From positions 5,208,001-5,272,000 of the forward strand of contig OW051492.1 of assembly GCA_932521035.1 (NCBI GenBank): a stretch of DNA of 64,000 bases. The letters run 5' to 3'. The stretch is from Oscheius dolichura. Taxonomy: Eukaryota > Nematoda > Chromadorea > Rhabditida > Rhabditidae. How positions within the stretch are numbered: position 1 is the first letter of the stretch; each line of letters begins with the position of its first letter. Positions 1 through 12,899 of this stretch are shown piece after piece. A program made the position numbers and the translations under genes. Under the pieces are notes generated by a model, which was not told where the DNA came from, did no database searches, and saw only the letters and a list, made by a program, of their open reading frames with translations.

Positions 1-74
1 GAGGGGTATCCCCCCTTTCCCTCTCGTCCACTCCTCTCCGCCTTCCTTCCTTCCGAAATAAACCGTCTTCCAGA

Positions 75-1327
75 ATGTATGCGTTGAAGTCAGCTCAACG
101 TCTTTCACGAGCAGTCCGCGTGGAGTGGGAGGACGGCCTGACGGCCCAGTTCACCTACGTCTGGCTGAGGGACAACGGCTACAAGAGGCCGTCCCTGCTG
201 CATCTCGACTTGCACGCTAAACCAGAGGTTTGTCTTTATTTTTGGAAGTTAAAGGGAAATCCGATCGTCGTTCCGTTTTGCATTCCTGCCAACAAAAGTG
301 CAGCCGCGTGATTTAAAAACATTGGACATCCGGAAAGCACAAAAACAAACCAGAGTCAACAGAAGAGGCAAAGGGCAAAACTCTCGAAAGACATTCCTTT
401 GTAGGAGGTGAAGAACACGGTCGAGAACCTCTCCGTGGTGTGGCCGCCCTTTCTCCAGGCCCAGTACTCCTCCCAGTTCCTCCGGGAGCACGCCGCCGTC
501 AAGCCGAGGAGCATGGTCTGCCCGGCCGGCCAGAGAGTGAGTCCTCTTCTCTCTTTGTCCAGGGGGCAAAGTGCACCGGGGGCCGGTACGAGTGCACCCG
601 GCTGATTGGAGTCAGTAGATCGATACTGGAGTCACGAGGCTTCTCTCTTTTGGTCGGCACCCCCAGGCTTATCGGCCACGTGAAGGGGGAGACGCCAATA
701 AATCAAGACATCTGTCGAGAGACTTTGATCAGCACGTATTTCCAGGTAATGAAAGTGCCATGGAGGGTGCAGGAGAGACCGCGGGACAACAACAGCGGCC
801 ACATGGCAGCCATGATCTGGGCCGAGCGAGCCGTCGAGTGCGGCACCGTGTGGCCGCACTTCGAGAGGGTGCCCAGCATGATAACAGTCGAGACGGATCA
901 GCCGAACGCCCAGCTGTACGTGGTGGATGCCCTGGCTGCCTGCACCACCATGGCACACCAGTTCCCCGAGCAGTTCCGGTTCCTCGTGGATAACCCCGTG
1001 GAGTACGAGAGCGGACTGTTCAAAGCCACCCACAGGACCATTGAAGTGCAGGACGACAAGGTCGTCTCGGTGCGTGTCCCTCCCTCGACAAACACGGTGA
1101 TTCCCTTTTAGGCGGTGTTCAACAACGACCTCCGAAGCAGCGAGATCACGACGGAGCGCCTGGACATGATGTACCTGAGCCTGAAGACATTGAACAAGCT
1201 CGTTTGCGACCATACGGTGACCCTGCTCCTCCAGCCGAGCGAGATGCTCGTCGTCGACAACTCCCAGGCCTTCCTGGGCTGTCCCCCACAGACCGAGAGA
1301 CGCCTCTACCTGCGCCTCTTCCACTGA
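75..1327 (+). CDS. gamma-butyrobetaine dioxygenase/TMLHE-like protein, catalytic residues apparently lost
   Basis: Four exons (75-227, 405-536, 563-1069, 1112-1327) give about 335 aa, against about 387 in human BBOX1. The order matches the BBOX/TMLHE family of Fe(II)/2-oxoglutarate hydroxylases of carnitine synthesis: an N-terminal domain with WLRDN (residues about 31-35) and the jelly-roll segments WRVQ, VVDALAAC, VVSAVFNND and VVDNSQ. The zinc-binding cysteines that normally follow WLRDN are missing. No convincing HxD lies in the expected place, although an HFE at about residue 188 could be an HxE. In the C-terminal DNxRxLHG motif the iron-binding His is replaced (DNSQAFLG). The protein therefore looks like a divergent or inactive relative. 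Intron 2 (537-562) is only 26 nt. A ttccag|a acceptor directly precedes the ATG. The family is fairly clear; activity is doubtful. Confidence 0.75.
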
Positions 1328-1584
1328 CCATTCCGTTTACGAGTAGGGGTGGATGCCCCCGTCCATCTCAGGATATCCAGCATTGTAGTCTTGTATATAA
1401 TTTATTTTCCTATGAAAATTCTATTCGAATCCGTGTTTTTGTTTGTTGTTATTTGTTATTTCGGCCCGTGATAGTCGCGCTCTATTCAACGACAAATAAC
1501 GCGCGGGAAAACGGAGGGCGGCTGTTGCTTTCGGTTGTGTCCTCCAGTTCACGTCTCTTCCTAATAACACCTTCTTCTTCCAGA

Positions 1585-4038
1585 ATGGATCCTAGTTTCT
1601 CCGAAGAGATTCAAAAAGTCCAAGATGCCGCGCATTTCCGACACCAGCGGCCGTCGGTCAATACTTGGCCAATGAAGAAAATGAGGAGATATGTGGTAAG
1701 TGCCTTCCCTGTCCCCAAAAATATCTTGACCTCAGGAGGCCGTCAATAGTTGCCTGGAGCTGGAGAAATTCAAAAAGGAAAAAGCGGAGCCGGAACATTT
1801 TTCCGACGACGAGAATTTCCCCCCTGACGCGGTCAACCCCGAAGCCAACTGGAATCACATTTGTGAAGGTAACATTTTGACTTGAAGGGGATCTCAAAAC
1901 GACATTTAAATAGATTACTTGAAAGGAGAGCGTGGGAAATTGACGGGTGAGGAGGCGAAGGAAGAGGAGGAAGACACTCAGGAGGAGTCCTTCCCCGGCA
2001 AACTAGACTCCTCGGAAATGGAGGATGGCCGGAAGTTGCTCGGAGAGATCGGCAACAAAATAGATAAGAAGAAGAGGAATCCGCGGAGGAAGACACGGGA
2101 GCGGAGGAGCTACTCCGGGCAGGCGACACCGTCCCCCGTCCGAACCAGGGGAACCTCAGAGAGGAAGACTAGGGGACAGAAGAGGTGGACGCGGGGCTCA
2201 GCCAACACCAGCCAGGCACCGGCCGCCAAGGTATTCCGAGCAACGGGAGAACTCCTTCGAGTAAGTTAGCCTAGTCGCCCGGTATCGACGGATTATTTGA
2301 GGGTGCCTCCGAGATCAAGCGACACCACCCGGAGGAGGAAGTCTCCTCGGAACAGCTCGGGGAACTGTGCCAAATCTGTACGAAAGTGAGGAACGACGGA
2401 GTGGTCAAGGTGGGCAGCCGGGTACCGTTTATATGAGGGGTATTTGTCAGGGAGACGACTACGTATTCAACCGGGAAGGAGAGTATGACGTCGAATTCTA
2501 TCCTCGTCGTCTAATGGGCAGTGCCAAGTCGGGCAAGGTAAGACCTCGCTTTGATCGGGATCCCCTGACTCAGCTGACTCCTTCAGCTCCTGGTTCTCTG
2601 GGACCAGTGGAACTTCACCCACTGCACGGAGGAGCCCCCGAAGAATCTCCGCCATGCCAAGACCATGGTAAGGCTGCGTATGTATCTCACTCCTTGTTTA
2701 GGTTAAGCAATACATTGAATACGAGAAGGGGATAGAGGCCATCAAAAAGAACTTGGAGGCCACGAACTGGTAGGGCAGGAGGACGGCAGAGACAGGCGGG
2801 TATTCAGGTACACAGAGCTGAAAAAGAAGCCTGTCTTCACGAGGATCCGTCTGCCGTACACCCAGTTGGAATTGTCGGACGAGGCGCTGAAGAAGGAGCT
2901 GGAGAAGCAGGAATTCCTGAAGAAGATCGGCTATTGGGCCGTGAAGGCGGTGGAGATCCAGTGGCTGGAGGTGAGAGGCCGCCTGCCTCAGCTCCATCCT
3001 CCCCTGTCTAGGTACTCGACCCCCAGTCCAAGTTTTCGGTACCTCCCCTCTATCTCGAGTCGATGTCCTCCAGACAGTCCTTGTGGAAGTACCTGCCCGA
3101 GATCGAGGTGAGCCCTTGTCCCTCGTCTGCCTCATCCAGTTCAGTTCATCAAAAAGTACGAGTACAGCGACCAGGCCGAGTCCAATCTCGAGAGCCGGGT
3201 CAGGCGTACCCACTTATGTGTCTTCAAGAAAACTGAGGACTGGTGCAGAGACTGCCGCTTACGCCGCGAGCTGACCCTCACCTCCACCTGCACCGTGGAT
3301 CCGGCCGGCTTCGAACAGGACTCGAGGTAGCAGAGCCAGGCGGACAGCTCCAATCCCCTTTCAGATACTACCACATCGTCTGCTGCCACGAGAGCAAGTG
3401 CGACTGTGAGGGAGGATGGAAGAATTGCCAGAAATGGATCCCCACAGCGAGTTCTTCTCCGGGAAATACAGATATCCAATATTCTAGTATCCTCGTCAAG
3501 TCCCCTTGGTTGTCTTTTTCGACCCTCGGTACAATGGCTGGGGCGTGAGGGCCGTCCGCGATATCCCCACGGGAACCATAGTGTCCGAGTACGTAGGAGA
3601 GGTGAGCTGTCCCCAACTGAGAAATATTCTGATCTCGTATTCAGGTCATCACCAAGAAGGAGGCGGCCGATCGGGTCACCTCATACCAAATGGGACTCAA
3701 GATGGTCGTTGTTGACGCCAACAAAAAAGGAAACGAGAGCCGCTTCTTCGGCCACAGCTGCGACCCGAACATGCTCTTCTGCCCGGTCTACGTGCGAGGC
3801 TTCGACATGAGCAAACAGTACAGAAATGTTCTCATCACTACTCGAGATATTAAAGCAGGTACAACCGTCAGCTAGCCTTTATATTTATAATTCCAGGAGA
3901 AGACATGAACTGCGATTATCACCCCGGCATCAAAAATCGTCCGCAGTCGTCGTGGTGTAAATGCCGGTTCGGAACTTATATTCCTGTCTTTATTTACTTT
4001 TTAGCTGCGGTTCTGCTAACTGCCGTGGATGGCTTTAA
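1585..4038 (+). CDS. SUV39-like histone H3K9 methyltransferase (chromo + pre-SET + SET + post-SET)
   Basis: A multi-exon gene starting at ATG 1585, one base after ttcttccag. The N-terminal part is acidic and basic low-complexity. A chromodomain-like block follows (LLVLWDQWNF...PKNL, about 2545-2665). Next comes a cysteine-poor pre-SET ending KCDCEGGWKNC, then SET with NGWGVRAV, EYVGEVITKKEA and ESRFFGHSCDPNM. The last exon, after a 38-nt intron (3967-4004), supplies the post-SET cysteines WCKCRCGSANCRGWL and the stop at 4036-4038. Family members methylate H3K9 for heterochromatin. Oddities: the SET motif NHSC reads GHSC, the chromo NTWEP tryptophan is not conserved, and the pre-SET has fewer Cys than usual. 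The exon join near 3453-3503 (50-nt intron) is inferred from frame. AATAAA lies at 4179-4184. Confidence 0.85.
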
Positions 4039-4388
4039 AATTGCGTTTCATTGAAGCAAGTCTTTCCTCACTTCATATTTACGGACAACCTCAATTCTTG
4101 CCATATTATCAACTAATTTGCATGATAAACGTTAAATGTATTCTTTTTTTTTACAATTTATTATGAGCTGTGAAAAACAATAAAAATATGCAGAGATTAG
4201 TTTGAAAAAGTACATAAAAACCCTTCTGATAACAAGTAAAAGTAAAAGGCTACATCACAGTTAATTTAATTTAAGGCAATGATATAAGGCGCTGTACAAA
4301 ATGAAAACTATCACAGATAATTAGAATTACACTGGTAGCAGGTAGCAAACCGTTTTGATGACAATAAATAGAAAATATACAAATTTAC
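4039..4388. other. convergent 3' regions of the SUV39-like gene and DNAJC13
   Basis: An AT-rich tail-to-tail spacer. It contains AATAAA on the plus strand (4179-4184) for the SUV39-like gene, and TTTATT (4157-4162), which is AATAAA on the minus strand, about 230 nt beyond the DNAJC13 stop. The two 3' UTRs therefore probably overlap. No coding potential was seen. Confidence 0.5.
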
Positions 4389-7300
4389 CTATACCGGAGG
4401 GGGAGGCGGTTGAGTAGGCAAAGCGATATGTTGCCCATCAGTTAGATATCCGGCAATTCCAGTGTTTCCACCAGTGATCGCTTGCGTTCGACTAGTCGGC
4501 AAAAATAAGTCATGACGCTGATCTTTATACTGTGCCCAAATTGGGCTTGCATTGAGAATCGCTGTTATTCGCTCTCCAACTTTCAAATCCATACTAGCAG
4601 CTTTCAGTGTATCTACAATTTCTGCCCGGGCTGCAGCTGCGTTAGATACTCCTAAAGAACCTAAACTGAAGATTGATTTAAAAAATGCTAACCTGGCATA
4701 GATCCTTTCAGGATGCTAAGGAGATACTCTATCATATTACAGTTGAGCATTTGTGAAGCTAAATCGCCACTGTTGTGTTGCATAAGACATTTCAAAGCAT
4801 GAGCAGACTCTCTAATCAATGCTACAACCGATTTATCAAGGAAACAAAATATTCTTACTAGGTTGATTTTTCATGCTTTCCATTATACCTGGTATACAGT
4901 TGATTTTCGATAGCGAATCTGCACAAAGGTAGTTCTCTGCCAGTTGTTGTAGAATGAGAATAGCTGTCCGTGAGGTTTCACTATTTTTAGAAACCATTGC
5001 TGTACAAAATTGTGGCAGATATCCTTGCCGAGGAAGTTGGTCGGCAATATGAGTATGATGACGAAGAAGCGCAATGAATGCATTAGTGAGTATAGTTAAT
5101 TCAGAACTGGGGCGGTTCATCGCCGTCAAAACTCTAAAAAAGCGAAATGAAGGGCATAATAAGGTAATACCTTTCTAGAAGTTCGGTAGCAAATTTAGTT
5201 GGCTGACTTAATGTCCAAGCAGGAGTTAAAATAAAAAGGCGTAAGAAGACTCCACCAACTACTAATTCACCCTTCATGGAATCGGCATAGGCACACCATT
5301 CATCGGTTAAAGGTGTCTGAAAGGGAAACCAATACAAAGTTAAAGAAAACGCACAGCATTCCACTTTGTATCTGGTTGTGATGCCTGTGCTGCTGCTAAT
5401 TCTGTGATATTTTTCTTCACCAGATTTAAAACAGTATTCCGCGTTGCTACATTCCAAATTAATTCAGGATGTTCTGTAGTAGAGTCAACCATAGCTATTC
5501 TAAACTGTCGTAGATCACGGCAAACAATATCATTTACGCTTTAGAGGGATTATCCCGCAGCGCATCCGCGAATATCGGTGGCAAGTACTTATTAAGAAAT
5601 CGCTCCCATCTAGGTCCAGTTCCAGTCTGTTTTTCAGCCTGAAGCTTAGCAAATAATTCGGCTGTTTGCAGTCTCTCGGCTGCGTCTCTTTCAGAATCAC
5701 AAAAAACATTAAGAAGATAAAGTAATCCACCTACAAATTGGGTATAAAAATGTTAGCTCTTTTAAGATGAGCTTACCGTATTCCAGCATTTCTCTTACAA
5801 TATTTCCATTGGATGCTAAAGCAATTAGGTTATTTATAATGATTGACGCGGATTCAGGCTGATAAAACATCATAGTAAACAGCGTTGTACATGGTCGGCA
5901 ATTCGATATATCGGAAAGACATTCCTTGCTGCCAGCAGCGATACACAATACCTGAAATGCAAGACATTACGGAAACTATAGTAGAAAACTAACTCGTAAA
6001 GTCGCTGTTTGAATAGCTGGATATAAACGTACACGAAGATAAGAGATCAGCATATTGAAATGTCCAATTAGAAGTATTTCAACGCCTAAAAAAATTAAAT
6101 GCTACTCGGAACAAACATTTAAAAGGAACACATACAAACGAAACGGACTACCACAAAGATAACCCACCGTTGGGGGCATTTTGTACTAAAAAATTTGATA
6201 AACATGGGGTATCACAAAACATAAAATAAAAACGAAACTAACCTTGGTGGCTATTCAGCAGATTTGACAACGCAGTCATGCACATGAGAACTTTCTTGTC
6301 AGTAGATATTTTATTCGCATTACTTGACCAATCAATGGGTACTCCGTTGGTCTTTAGTTTTTCTCCAGTTAGCTCAGCTTGATATTTCCTCATAAAATCC
6401 AAAAGGTCAGCAGCGACTGCCTTTGGCTCAGCAAAAATGAAGTCGGGTTGTTCGTTATATATTCGAACAAAGATGTCACCAACAATAAGTTCCTTCGAAT
6501 AAACTGATAATTTGAATTCAGCACCAAATAATTCGCTTGTTTGCACAGAAGAAGTACGATGCTTTTCCACAAACTCAAGGAGTTCTGCGCGTGTGCCGTT
6601 GTCCCAGATCAAATAGGGGTTTTCCATATTGCTGTTCAATACTTTGAGCACCTTAATATTAAGCGTTATTTAAGTAAAATGCAATGGTACCTCATCGTTA
6701 GTGGAAGTTTTCATCAATTTGCAAACGTATGGAGTCAATAAGGCGCGTAAACTGTTTTGCACCCCATCATTATCAGGGGTATTCTCGCGGAATCCTGCTA
6801 AAGCAGAGAGAGCTTCACACGATGAACGTGCTAATCGATTAGCCAGTGATTGTTTATTGGTGTCTTCGCTATGGACAACTCCTAAAAAATGGCCTATATC
6901 TAGACTAGAATAGTTTACCTCCTTCGTCGAGAGTGTAGTCGTAATGAAATAGGTGAGGAATCATTTGCCATAATATTCCCGTTTGGAATAGTTGTGTTTG
7001 CAAAAGGGTGCATACCGCCATGGCACAAATACATTCGGCTGCAGCAGAAGACAACTTGGCTAAATGCTGAAAACAGAAAAATTGAAAAAAAAAACATTTA
7101 TATACAGGAAGCTGAAGAAGCCTGCAAAGATTTCCAAAAAGAGTAGATAATTCAGCCATTCTTTCGCGACATCCTTCAAAGCCAGCAGCAGTTGCAAAAC
7201 AGTTACATAGATGCTCGCAGACTTGTACCGGCATATCTGTTGGCTTTGAGCTTTCGGTGATCATAGGACAACAACGATCGAATGCTGTTTGCAAAGCCTA

Positions 7301-10300
7301 AATTGAGAACGGTACAGCATGTTTTAAAAAAAAACCTCTAGTCCTTGATCTCTTCTTAGCTGTTCAGCGTTGAGGGCACTACTGCGAAGCGTGTAATGAC
7401 ATAACTCAATAGCGGCACTCAATAATATTCCACCACCTCTGAATTTTTTATATTGAGGAAAAAATCACCACGTACTTTTGGAAAAGGCTTGAATCTTTTG
7501 CTTCGATATCTATTGTACGTATGAGACGATCGTATCCTGCATATTTATATACCGAAAGCTCTAGAAAATGTAAAGTTCACATGTGTAAGCTAACAATACC
7601 TTCACTAAATCGGCTGTAAATGATTGATTGGGCTTGTAAACAAAGCACAATTCGATTAATATCGTCAGTTTTTGACTGCCCAGCTAAGCTACTTGTTAAT
7701 AATTCGTAAGCTGCATTAATCTAAAAAAACACTAAAATTGTTTCATTTGTGAAATTACCCTTTCGAAAGTCTCCCTGTATTCCATTTCCTTGTCACGTTT
7801 GTCTTCAGTCAATTTGTCTGGATGATAAATTGCTGCAAGCTTGAAATAAGCTCTTCGAACAACTCCTGGGTCGATTGTTGTGTCTTGAGGAGATAGTTTC
7901 AATGTTTCGCATGCTTGCTCAAATGACATCGATGGTGGTTTTTTATCGAGTTCTTCAACCCAAGCGGCTAAACAAGCACGGAGGAATGGAATCTAAAATT
8001 GAAGTTTAAGGGAATAACTGAAACTTACAGGATCTCTAATTGGCCAATCAGGGAAACGTTGTTTATCGCAGAGATGTCTAAGATAATATACGTGGCAGAA
8101 AAGTTCATTATCTAGCTCTGGATAAGTTATAATAGGTATTGGACAGAACTGGTAAACGGCCTGAAATGTTAATACAGCGTCATCAATTAAGAAAATCACC
8201 TTGACATTGGATGTAAGTCTGCGCGTGTAGTCAGCAACATGTATGGCGATTTTTTCAATAAGATTTCTTCTCATTGCAGTATTCCAAATTATCTCTGGGT
8301 TGTCAAATTCACCAAGAAAGACTTCAGCATATTTTTCTGGGCCATACTGCTCCAAATAAAAGGTCGCTGCTTCAGGGAGAAGAGGTGCAAGAACTGATTG
8401 TGTAGCTTCGTCAAACTGATTCGAAAGTATTACATAATACATAATAAACTTACCATAGCAGATCTGAAAGCCTGTTTTTGATGGGTATAATGGAGGAAAC
8501 GAGCAATAGGCAAAACATTGGATCCATTGTACATAAGAATAAAGTAGAAAACACCAGATAGATACAACCGTGGCAAGAAAGGATTGTCCTATATAAACTT
8601 AAAAGAGAATCAAGCGCGTCACAAACTTGCATAACCAACAGCAACAGTATGGCAACTCTTTGCACAATAGAAGGCTCATAAGTAAGCAGAAGCTGAACAA
8701 TGTGGTAAAGTAGATTAGCATCCGTTAAACGCTGCTTCACAGCTGGCATTGGTCGGACAACGCTGTCATATTCATCCCTAAAACAATAAAAGTAAGAGAG
8801 CACCTTATAACACAAACCTAGTTGGAAAAAATTCACAAAGATGTATAAGAATATCAAGGCAAAGCGTACACAGCTGTGTGAAGTTGTAATCTCCAACTAT
8901 TCCTTGAGGTACACAAATTGTCCATCGAAACTGCGCTACAGTGTGAAGTGCTTGCCAGTTAGTGAAACCGTAAGCCCATACAGCAGTTTTTTCAAATATG
9001 GTTTTTTCGGCATACAAAGTTTTCATTTCTTCGAAAGAAAGCGGCCCCTGCCTTTTATTTTCTTTATCGGTGTAGTGCCATTCAGCGGCACCACCTGCAT
9101 TCATTTGATCTGTAGATGCCTCTATGACGTTTGTTTGATTTTGAATAGTAGCTCGTTGGACATGAAGATGGGAAAGGGTACAGAAGTCCACAAGTAATGG
9201 TAGAATTCCTGCGGAAATTAAGTCTCTCGAATTTGCCTTGTTGGCCACAAGCTTCGAGACAAGAAATAACTAAAGATACCTATTAATTTGAACTTATACA
9301 AATACTTACAAATCTGTCTCTCTCTAATGGGTCTTTACATTTGCTTAGCATGCTTACAAAATATTTTGAATCGTGGAATGGCCCAATCTGCTCATAATGA
9401 CGGCCATACGTAATAGCCATTGCAGTAAGACATTGGCATCTCATTTCTCTTCTAGTTTCCAGGAGAAAACGATGGTAGACATTGTTGAAAAATGTTGCTC
9501 TATAATAACATTAAAGGGATTTAAAGACAAACGGACGGGTTATGAATAGGAGTAGCGCTCTCATCATTTTCTTGCTGAAGAAGTCGAAGATAGTAATCGC
9601 CTATTTTAATTTCTTCGTCTAGTGATGGATATAGGACCTGAAAATAACAAAATAGTACTATAATACCACATCCTCACAATAAATTCGGTATGATTCCATG
9701 AAATTTGAAGATCGCCTGCACGATCTTTTTCGGCTAATAAAGAAGCTTGTTCCGTTTCTATGCATTTGCTAAAACTACTTTAGATATATTATCTTAGAAC
9801 TAACCTAAATTCTGTTCTGGTTCTTTCATTCCAAATAAGATTAGCTTTGGCATGATCTCGATTAAACTCGTATGAAAACAGTTTCCAATTTACGCTGGGC
9901 TTCACTTGTTGCCGCCTTCTTCGGAGAACCACAGGTTGTTGCTGTGGGTTATTACGCGGCTAAATACATTTTTAATGTAAAAAAAGCCTTACGTCACGGT
10001 TGATTTTGAAATTCAATTTTTGTTCAAGATCCCAATGCTGTATAAATCTATCAAGGCCAGCTTCTGCGGAAACCATAAAATGGTTTAATTTTTCTTGGAT
10101 TGCATGTTGTTTCGCTTCATTCGTAGCCGCTTCAAGATTATTTCGTGGTGTCAAAAGGTCTTTATCATTTACTGGCACTTTTGCATCAGAACTTAAAAAT
10201 TCAACAAGTCCTCGAGGCTGAACAACTACATTATACCTTGAATAAATAATATACAAACCAAACAGCGGCCTAATAGATCTATTGCGGGTTCATTATCAGC

Positions 10301-12899
10301 AATCCACAGACTGATCAAATGACCACTTAACTGCTTGTTGGTTAGAGCCTAAGATTATAACGATATTAGGCAGCTATATTAGAAAAACTTACCCTAAGAT
10401 CTTTTCCTTTATAAAGTAAAGCTGACTGCAAATGTGAAAGAAAAGCCCCTTCTGTCAACGATAGAACTTGCATCTGCTTGGAAATTTCGGAGTTAGCTTC
10501 TTCAATTATTGCTCGCATAACCATTCCAGCCCCTAAAATTTTTTTTGAGATTTGAGAATTTTTGTACCTTTCACTATAGTCATACTTGGTGAATGAAAAA
10601 GCCTATAAAAACTTCTTCCTCTATCAGAAACCATTTTTATTATGTTATCAAATGCTGCTCCCCCTGTGGTTTCGCTGTAGGGAGCACAAATTGCATAAGT
10701 TAGGAAATCAAGCATAGAGGTCACCACCAGCCAGCCGGAGTTGCGCTTCTATGAAAAAAATAATATTGTAAAACATCTAGAATTACCACATGATTCACCA
10801 CGAGATCCAAAAGATCTTCAATAAATTTAGGCGAAGAAAGGAGGCTTGCTTTATTCGTTTGTTCTACTCGAATTTCGTACTCATTATGCATGGGATGCAT
10901 TAAAGCATTTAAAACCTTAAACGTTGCATAAGACAATTGTATTCTAAAAATACCTCGATTACAGCATGATCAACAGCTTCATTTTTCTTCGATAAGCTTC
11001 TCATAACCAAGAGTCCAAGTCTTTCTCTGATTGATGGTGTGGTTTCGTTCTGTCTTCTTCTGATAGTAACTTCAATAATGGAATATATAAAACTTACATA
11101 TCGTGAGTAAAGGATTGAAATCCCCATTTTGAAGCGAACAGCCTTCTTAGACATTGCAGCTGTGCTTCAACTTTGTGAATATGATTTGGATCTTCTTGTC
11201 CGTAATTTTCGTCTAGAACAGCTTCAAGGGTAGCCACAATAACATTTTCTTTTTTTTCAGTAAAAATTCCTTCTGATCTTGTGTACTTCAGCCCACTATA
11301 AGGAATATTTGCATTGAATCTTCTTATTAGATCTGAGCGCCTCAAACCAGCTAAATTACTAATTGTAGCTCTGAAAAATAAAACCCTACGAGGGGGAGCT
11401 ATAACATGTCGAAGACACTGTGATTCTCCTTCCATATCCATTTCTTTTGTATGAGGTATAAGACGCAAATTGCTGTCAAATTTATGCCCCGAGATGAATA
11501 TCTACAAATTGAGATAATGTCAATAACCGAACGAAGTAGTACTTTATCATTTCCAGATGCGCGAATACCATCTAACAGTGATGCCAAAATTAAATCTCGT
11601 TCGTTTGATGAATACTGTCTAATATCTCCATTATCATACTGTATATAGAAATGTTGTGGGTCTTTCTCCAGTCGGGAAAGACAAACGATCTGAAATGTTA
11701 GAAAATTATCATTTAGAAAATTTAAGTAAAGTAACTTACGTGCTGGAGAGGAGTGGCGCAAATTACCAGGTATGATTGCGGATCCCGTTCAATCACACAT
11801 GATTCACTTAAACATAATAAACGACGCACGGGTATTTCACATCTTTTAGTATATTTTTGAATCCGAAATTCTACGTAAGAAGTAAGGCATTCATCTCGAC
11901 TGAAAATTAGCGCATAAAAAATCCATTATTTTCTAACCTGCAAAGGCCAAATCGCGTTCTCTCAAAATCTTCAAGAGATATCGTTTCTTTTTCAACTGGA
12001 ATGATAAGGCCAATGTTCTCTGCTGCGCGCTGTTTCATCACTTTTATTAACTCGTCATCATTCGAGGTAGAAAATACATGCTGAATATTGTAAAATGAAA
12101 CGGCTAAAACAATACAACATACACGTCTTCGCTGTTCTCCAATTTCTAATTTGAATGCACCGGGACAGTCTAAAATCTAAAGCAACAGGATGTACAGGTA
12201 AGACACACAGAACTTACTTTTCCAATGCTTTTAATAGTTTTGTATGTATACTGCTTGACAACAGCACCACGATTATCAATTTGCTCTAAGGCAGCCTGGT
12301 TAGCTCTTAATATTATAGGAATTTTTTGACCATTCCAACCGTGCTTATAAGCATTAATCGCCTAAAAACAGTATCAAACTACTAAAAAAAGGCTTACAAA
12401 ATCTTGCTGATTTTTCTCACTGAATTTACTGTTGAAAAGCAGACAATCGGTAAGTATATCTGTAGTAAACTCAGAAGAGAACCTCATGTTTTCCTAGATA
12501 TCATCAAATAAACATGAGAACGCCACCATTCTTACCTTCTTCCCTTGTTTTCTAAATGTTATTTCAAACATTCCTCCTTCAGCTCCAGCTGTATTTTTAA
12601 CTGACGGTTTGATTCCACAGAAGTCCCCATACTGCCACTATATCTGCATAAAACTTCAAATGAAAAGAAAACATACTTGATTCGTAATTTCTAATGTTTG
12701 TGGGTTATAGGTTGAAATAGCAAGCGTTCCGATGGAAAATATCCTTTTGTATCTGAAAAGGGGATGTTTATAACGTAGTGTATCAATGAACGAAGTTTGC
12801 TAAGATGATATTCAAATGTATGACTTACTTTCCTTTCCATGAATGCTTTATTACAAGATAGCAGTGCTGATCTCGATTATCCGGAAGAAAACTGGCCAT
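4389..12899 (-). CDS. DNAJC13: DNAJC13 / RME-8 endosomal J-domain protein
   Basis: A very large gene of many exons with introns near 37 nt. It starts at 12899 with MASFLPDN... continuing KHSWKGK, the conserved N-terminal PH-like start of DNAJC13, and ends PPPPPV-stop at 4389. Recognisable blocks in order: [55 protein letters not shown], the GYF-like IWN repeats ([26 protein letters not shown]), the J domain at about 7732-7929 ([12 protein letters not shown], with HPD intact), and the C-terminal [11 protein letters not shown]...GVAGYL-type tail. DNAJC13 sits on early endosomes, recruits Hsc70 and works with SNX1/retromer. The upstream sequence gtccag|attgcctaaATG carries a splice acceptor close to the start. 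The whole gene is AT-rich, unlike the genes on either side. It shares a divergent spacer with DYNC2H1. Confidence 0.97.

Noticed and set aside
720-775. 27-nt in-frame gtaatg...gtgcag segment in exon 3 of the BBOX-like gene as an intron
   Set aside because: It encodes the conserved PWRVQ-type family motif, so it is more likely exon.
632-1324. 230-aa minus-strand ORF opposite the BBOX-like gene
   Set aside because: Antisense shadow of GC-rich coding exons; no domain, and the plus strand has clear homology.
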